Positions 61,918-64,000 of a DNA stretch of 64,000 nt are shown here, one piece after another. Origin of the DNA: Flavobacteriaceae bacterium (GTDB lineage Bacteria; Bacteroidota; Bacteroidia; Flavobacteriales; Flavobacteriaceae); assembly GCA_002723295.1 (NCBI GenBank), contig PBNP01000002.1, positions 1 to 64,000 of the forward strand. Reading direction: 5' to 3'. Below the pieces are notes generated by a model. It had not been told where the DNA came from, did no database searches, and worked only from the letters and a program-made list of their open reading frames with translations. How positions within the stretch are numbered: the first letter of the stretch is position 1; every line of letters begins with the position of its first letter. The position numbers were made by a program, and so were the translations under genes.

Positions 61918-62517
61918 TTAAAGTATTAATTTATTTAATTCGTCTATATATTTTAGTATGTTCTTTAAGCCTGATTTATTAACTGATGATGTAATGAAAT
62001 ATTTAGGAATGGAACTCCACTTTTCATTCATTTTTTCAAAGAAAGCTTCAACATTCTCTTGTAAATCTTTAGATTTAATTTTGTCAGATTTAGTAAAAAC
62101 TATACTAAATGGGAGTTTTTTTTCCCCAAGCCAATTTATAAATTCTAGGTCAATTTTCTGAGGCTTAATCCTAATATCTATTAGAAGAAATGCTGAAATC
62201 ATTTGTTTTCGTTCTAAAAAGTATTTTATTATATATTCTTGAAATTTTTTTTTGTTCTGTTTTGAGGTCAGAGCATAACCATATCCAGGTAAATCAACTA
62301 TATGCCAACTTTTATTAATTAAATAATGATTAATTAATTGAGTTTTCCCAGGCTTTGAAGAAATTAATGCTAATCTTTTATTATTACACAAAGCATTAAT
62401 TAAAGAAGACTTGCCAACATTAGATCTGCCAATAAAAGCATAATCAGGCAAATTATTATTAGGGCACTTGCTTACATCAGTATTACTAATAAGAAACTTT
62501 GAGTTAATTATTTGCAT
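61918..62517 (-). CDS. engB: ribosome biogenesis GTPase EngB/YsxC
   Basis: 199 aa from ATG 62517, 2 nt after the alpha/beta hydrolase stop; an ATG at 62544 would overlap that gene and adds nothing conserved. DYAFIGRSNVGKSSLINALC (G1), SSKPGKTQLINHYLI (G2), IVDLPGYGYA (G3), IVFTKSDKI (G4) and FITSSVNKSG (G5). 50S assembly factor. Convergent with gldC, 6 nt apart. Confidence 0.96.
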   Translation of the reverse strand: MQIINSKFLISNTDVSKCPNNNLPDYAFIGRSNVGKSSLINALCNNKRLALISSKPGKTQLINHYLINKSWHIVDLPGYGYALTSKQNKKKFQEYIIKYFLERKQMISAFLLIDIRIKPQKIDLEFINWLGEKKLPFSIVFTKSDKIKSKDLQENVEAFFEKMNEKWSSIPKYFITSSVNKSGLKNILKYIDELNKLIL

Positions 62518-62519
62518 AA

Positions 62520-63287
62520 TTAAAAACCTCTTTTGTGAATCCAATCATATACTATTTTGTTAAATATATCAGGATGCTCCATCATTGGAGCATGACCGCA
62601 TTTATCTATCCAAAAAAGATTAGAATCAGGAAGAAGAGAATTAAATTCTTTAGCAACACTAGGAGGAGTAACAGTATCTTGTTTTCCCCAAACAATTAAT
62701 GAAGGATTAGTTATATCAGGAAGATCTTTAGACATGTTATGACGTATTGCACTTTTTGCAATTGTAAGTGTTTTAATGATTTTATTTCGGTCATTAACTG
62801 TTTCAAAAATTTCATCAACTAGACTTTTAGTAGCAATTTTTGGATCATAAAATACTTCTTCTGTTTTTGCTTTAATATAACTATAATTTCCACGTTTTGG
62901 ATATCCATCACCCATTGAATTCTCATAAAGCCCAGAGCTTCCTGTTATTACTAATCCTAGTACTTTTTTTTTGAAAATTTTGGTATAAATTAGCCCTATA
63001 TGTCCACCAAGTGAGTTCCCAATTAGAATTATGTTTTTTAGTTTTTTAAATAGAATAAAACTATTTAGATATTCAACAAACTTTTTAACATTTGTTTCTT
63101 TTATAGGCATGTCATATAAAGGTAAAATTGGCATTAGTACTTTATAGCCTTTTTTAGGGAAAAAAGAAAAAAGAGAATTAAAATTACTTAACCCACCCAT
63201 CAAACCATGAAGAAGTATTATAGGTTGACCTTTTCCATACTCAACATATTTAAATGATTTTTCCTGTATTATATTAATCTTATTCAT
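62520..63287 (-). CDS. alpha/beta hydrolase
   Basis: 255 aa. PIILLHGLMGGLSNF (oxyanion HG), nucleophile elbow IILIGNSLGGHIGL (GxSxG), acid PSLIVWGKQDTVTPP and catalytic His DKCGHAPMMEHP. Substrate unknown. The engB / hydrolase / mraZ neighbourhood is conserved in flavobacteria as I recall. A -7 box lies at 63304-63311. Confidence 0.93.
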   Translation of the reverse strand: MNKINIIQEKSFKYVEYGKGQPIILLHGLMGGLSNFNSLFSFFPKKGYKVLMPILPLYDMPIKETNVKKFVEYLNSFILFKKLKNIILIGNSLGGHIGLIYTKIFKKKVLGLVITGSSGLYENSMGDGYPKRGNYSYIKAKTEEVFYDPKIATKSLVDEIFETVNDRNKIIKTLTIAKSAIRHNMSKDLPDITNPSLIVWGKQDTVTPPSVAKEFNSLLPDSNLFWIDKCGHAPMMEHPDIFNKIVYDWIHKRGF

Positions 63288-63303
63288 CCCAGATTGTTAA
63301 TGA

Positions 63304-63311
63304 CAAATATA
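63304..63311 (-). promoter_or_regulatory. -7 promoter element (TATATTTG) for the hydrolase-engB pair
   Basis: Perfect TAnnTTTG on the minus strand, 16 nt upstream of the hydrolase ATG at 63287. Confidence 0.5.
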
Positions 63312-63382
63312 TTCATTTGAAGTCAATATTACATTTTTATTGATTTAGAATCTTATTTGTAAAATATTGAAAAAATATTAAC

Positions 63383-63412
63383 AAAGTGGTATTTTGTGGT
63401 AAAATGTGGGGA
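63383..63412 (+). promoter_or_regulatory. MraZ operator (three 10-bp direct repeats)
   Basis: Three units, AAAGTGGTAT (63383), TTTGTGGTAA (63393) and AATGTGGGGA (63403), place GTGG at exactly 10-bp spacing (63386, 63396, 63406). Known MraZ sites are three direct repeats with 10-bp period (TGGGN-N5 in E. coli, AAAGTGK-N3 in mollicutes). Lies upstream of mraZ. Confidence 0.85.
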
Positions 63413-63421
63413 ATAATTAAT

Positions 63422-63429
63422 TATATTTG
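63422..63429 (+). promoter_or_regulatory. mraZ -7 promoter element (TATATTTG)
   Basis: Perfect TAnnTTTG 9 nt downstream of the MraZ repeats and 25 nt before the GTG start. The MraZ repeats would cover the -33 region, a repressor-like layout. Confidence 0.6.
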
Positions 63430-63454
63430 ATTATTCATTAGTCAAAAAAGTGAA

Positions 63455-63922
63455 GTGAAACATTATATTGGAACATATGAGTGTAAAGCTGATTCTAAAG
63501 GAAGAATAATGATACCAATGCCTTTAAAAAAACAATTGGCAAAAAACTTAAAGGAAGGGTTTGTTATTAAACGTGCTGTATTTAATTCTTGTCTTGAATT
63601 GTATACGTTTTATGAATGGTCTTTATTAATGGAAAAAGTTAATTCATTAAATCGGTTTAACAAGAAAAACAATGATTTTGTAAGAAGGTTCACTGCTGGT
63701 GTTAAGTTAGTTGATATTGACATGTCTGGAAGATTGTTAATTCCAAAAGACTTATTTAAACATGCAAAAATTGATAAAGAAGTGGTTATTTCATCTGTAG
63801 TGAATATTCTTGAAATATGGGATAAAACCCTTTATGAGAAATCAATAAATGAAGCCACTGTAGATTTTGGATTTTTGGCTGAAGATGTAATGGGAGATAA
63901 AAATGGAACAGTTATATCATAA
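63455..63922 (+). CDS. mraZ: transcriptional regulator MraZ
   Basis: 155 aa, GTG start. Two SpoVT/AbrB-like repeats: IGTYECKADSKGRIMIPMPLKKQL and GVKLVDIDMSGRLLIPKDLFKHA, both with the D-x-x-GR motif. MraZ controls the division/cell-wall cluster that starts here and modulates RsmH. The rsmH ATG lies 20 nt inside its 3' end. Its own operator is visible upstream, so it is likely autoregulated. Confidence 0.96.
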   Translation: MKHYIGTYECKADSKGRIMIPMPLKKQLAKNLKEGFVIKRAVFNSCLELYTFYEWSLLMEKVNSLNRFNKKNNDFVRRFTAGVKLVDIDMSGRLLIPKDLFKHAKIDKEVVISSVVNILEIWDKTLYEKSINEATVDFGFLAEDVMGDKNGTVIS

Positions 63923-64000
63923 ACCTGTCCTTTTGGATGAATCGATAAAGGGTCTTGCTATTAGATCTGATGGGGTTTATGTTGATGCTACCTACGGTGG
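63903..64000 (+). CDS. rsmH: 16S rRNA (cytosine(1402)-N4)-methyltransferase, N-terminus (partial)
   Basis: Only the first 32 codons lie in the window. MEQLYHKPVLLDESIKGL and GVYVDATYGG are the canonical RsmH/MraW N-terminus (HxPVLLxE and the SAM-site VDATxGG). Overlaps mraZ by 20 nt. Marks the beginning of the dcw cluster, which continues past the window. Confidence 0.95.
   Translation, partial: MEQLYHKPVLLDESIKGLAIRSDGVYVDATYG

Noticed and set aside
1-64000. CRISPR arrays, insertion sequences, prophage, integrase/attachment sites, classic riboswitches, rRNA
   Set aside because: No regularly spaced repeats, transposase or integrase motifs, or riboswitch-like leaders were seen; all intergenic gaps are shorter than 300 nt.

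Overview
This window looks like a chromosomal core region of a small-genome marine member of the Flavobacteriia (Bacteroidota). The DNA is strongly AT-rich. It carries gliding/type IX secretion genes (gldJ, porV, gldB, gldC) and mevalonate-pathway isoprenoid genes. Starts are not preceded by recognisable Shine-Dalgarno sequences, but many are preceded by the Bacteroidota -7 promoter element TAnnTTTG. Genes are packed tightly, with many 1-10 nt spacings and overlaps. I see no prophage, insertion sequence, CRISPR array or rRNA. There is one tRNA, tRNA-Gly(TCC).

Layout. 1-2200 (+): the end of a glycerophosphodiester phosphodiesterase, then mvaD and mevalonate kinase. 2245-12036 (-): an eleven-gene co-directional run of gpmI, a thioredoxin-fold lipoprotein, map, a methyltransferase, a DUF2064/TIGR04282-type glycosyltransferase, purine nucleoside phosphorylase, a DUF547 protein, a small MerT-like Cys-Cys membrane protein and three glycosyltransferases. 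12128-17339: rsgA, dtd, murB(-), valS. 17385-21749 (-): psd, cdsA, a LUD-domain protein, ftsH, rsfS. 21804-27671: birA, pyrE, NUDIX, coaD, ddl, a PASTA protein, rluD, yaaA. 27766-29703 (+): tRNA-Gly, two CarboxypepD_reg-like secreted paralogues, tatA. 29700-35790: O-methyltransferase, flavin reductase, two small exported proteins, an FAD oxidoreductase(+), murF and gldJ. 36007-41147 (+): porV, pdhA, pdhC, an SDR, a SprT-like protein. 41153-48384 (-): MlaF/MlaE-type ABC transporter, KAS III, gcvP, purE, purK. 48473-59738 (+): adk, obg, a TPR protein, a degenerate polysaccharide-deacetylase-like protein, a YjjG-type HAD, a MazG-like protein, aroA, queA, rlmN, polyprenyl synthase, dnaG. 59747-64000: nadE(-, with an in-frame stop), gldB(+, frameshifted), gldC, engB(-), an alpha/beta hydrolase(-), then mraZ and the start of rsmH, i.e. 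the head of the division/cell-wall (dcw) cluster.

Most genes are housekeeping: isoprenoid, phospholipid, peptidoglycan precursor, purine/pyrimidine, tRNA/rRNA maturation and ribosome assembly, central carbon. The items most worth a second look are: two neighbouring conserved genes that are both broken (nadE nonsense, gldB frameshift in a T10 tract); a terminator-like hairpin plus T8 tract inside the 5' coding region of rlmN; a complete terminator whose U-tract abuts the murF start; a clear three-repeat MraZ operator; many -7 promoter boxes, several so close to the start that the mRNA should be nearly leaderless; a DnaG that has lost all four zinc ligands; a polysaccharide-deacetylase homologue without its catalytic signatures; and the glycosyltransferase/PNP/MerT-like cassette, my best candidate for an uncharacterised pathway.
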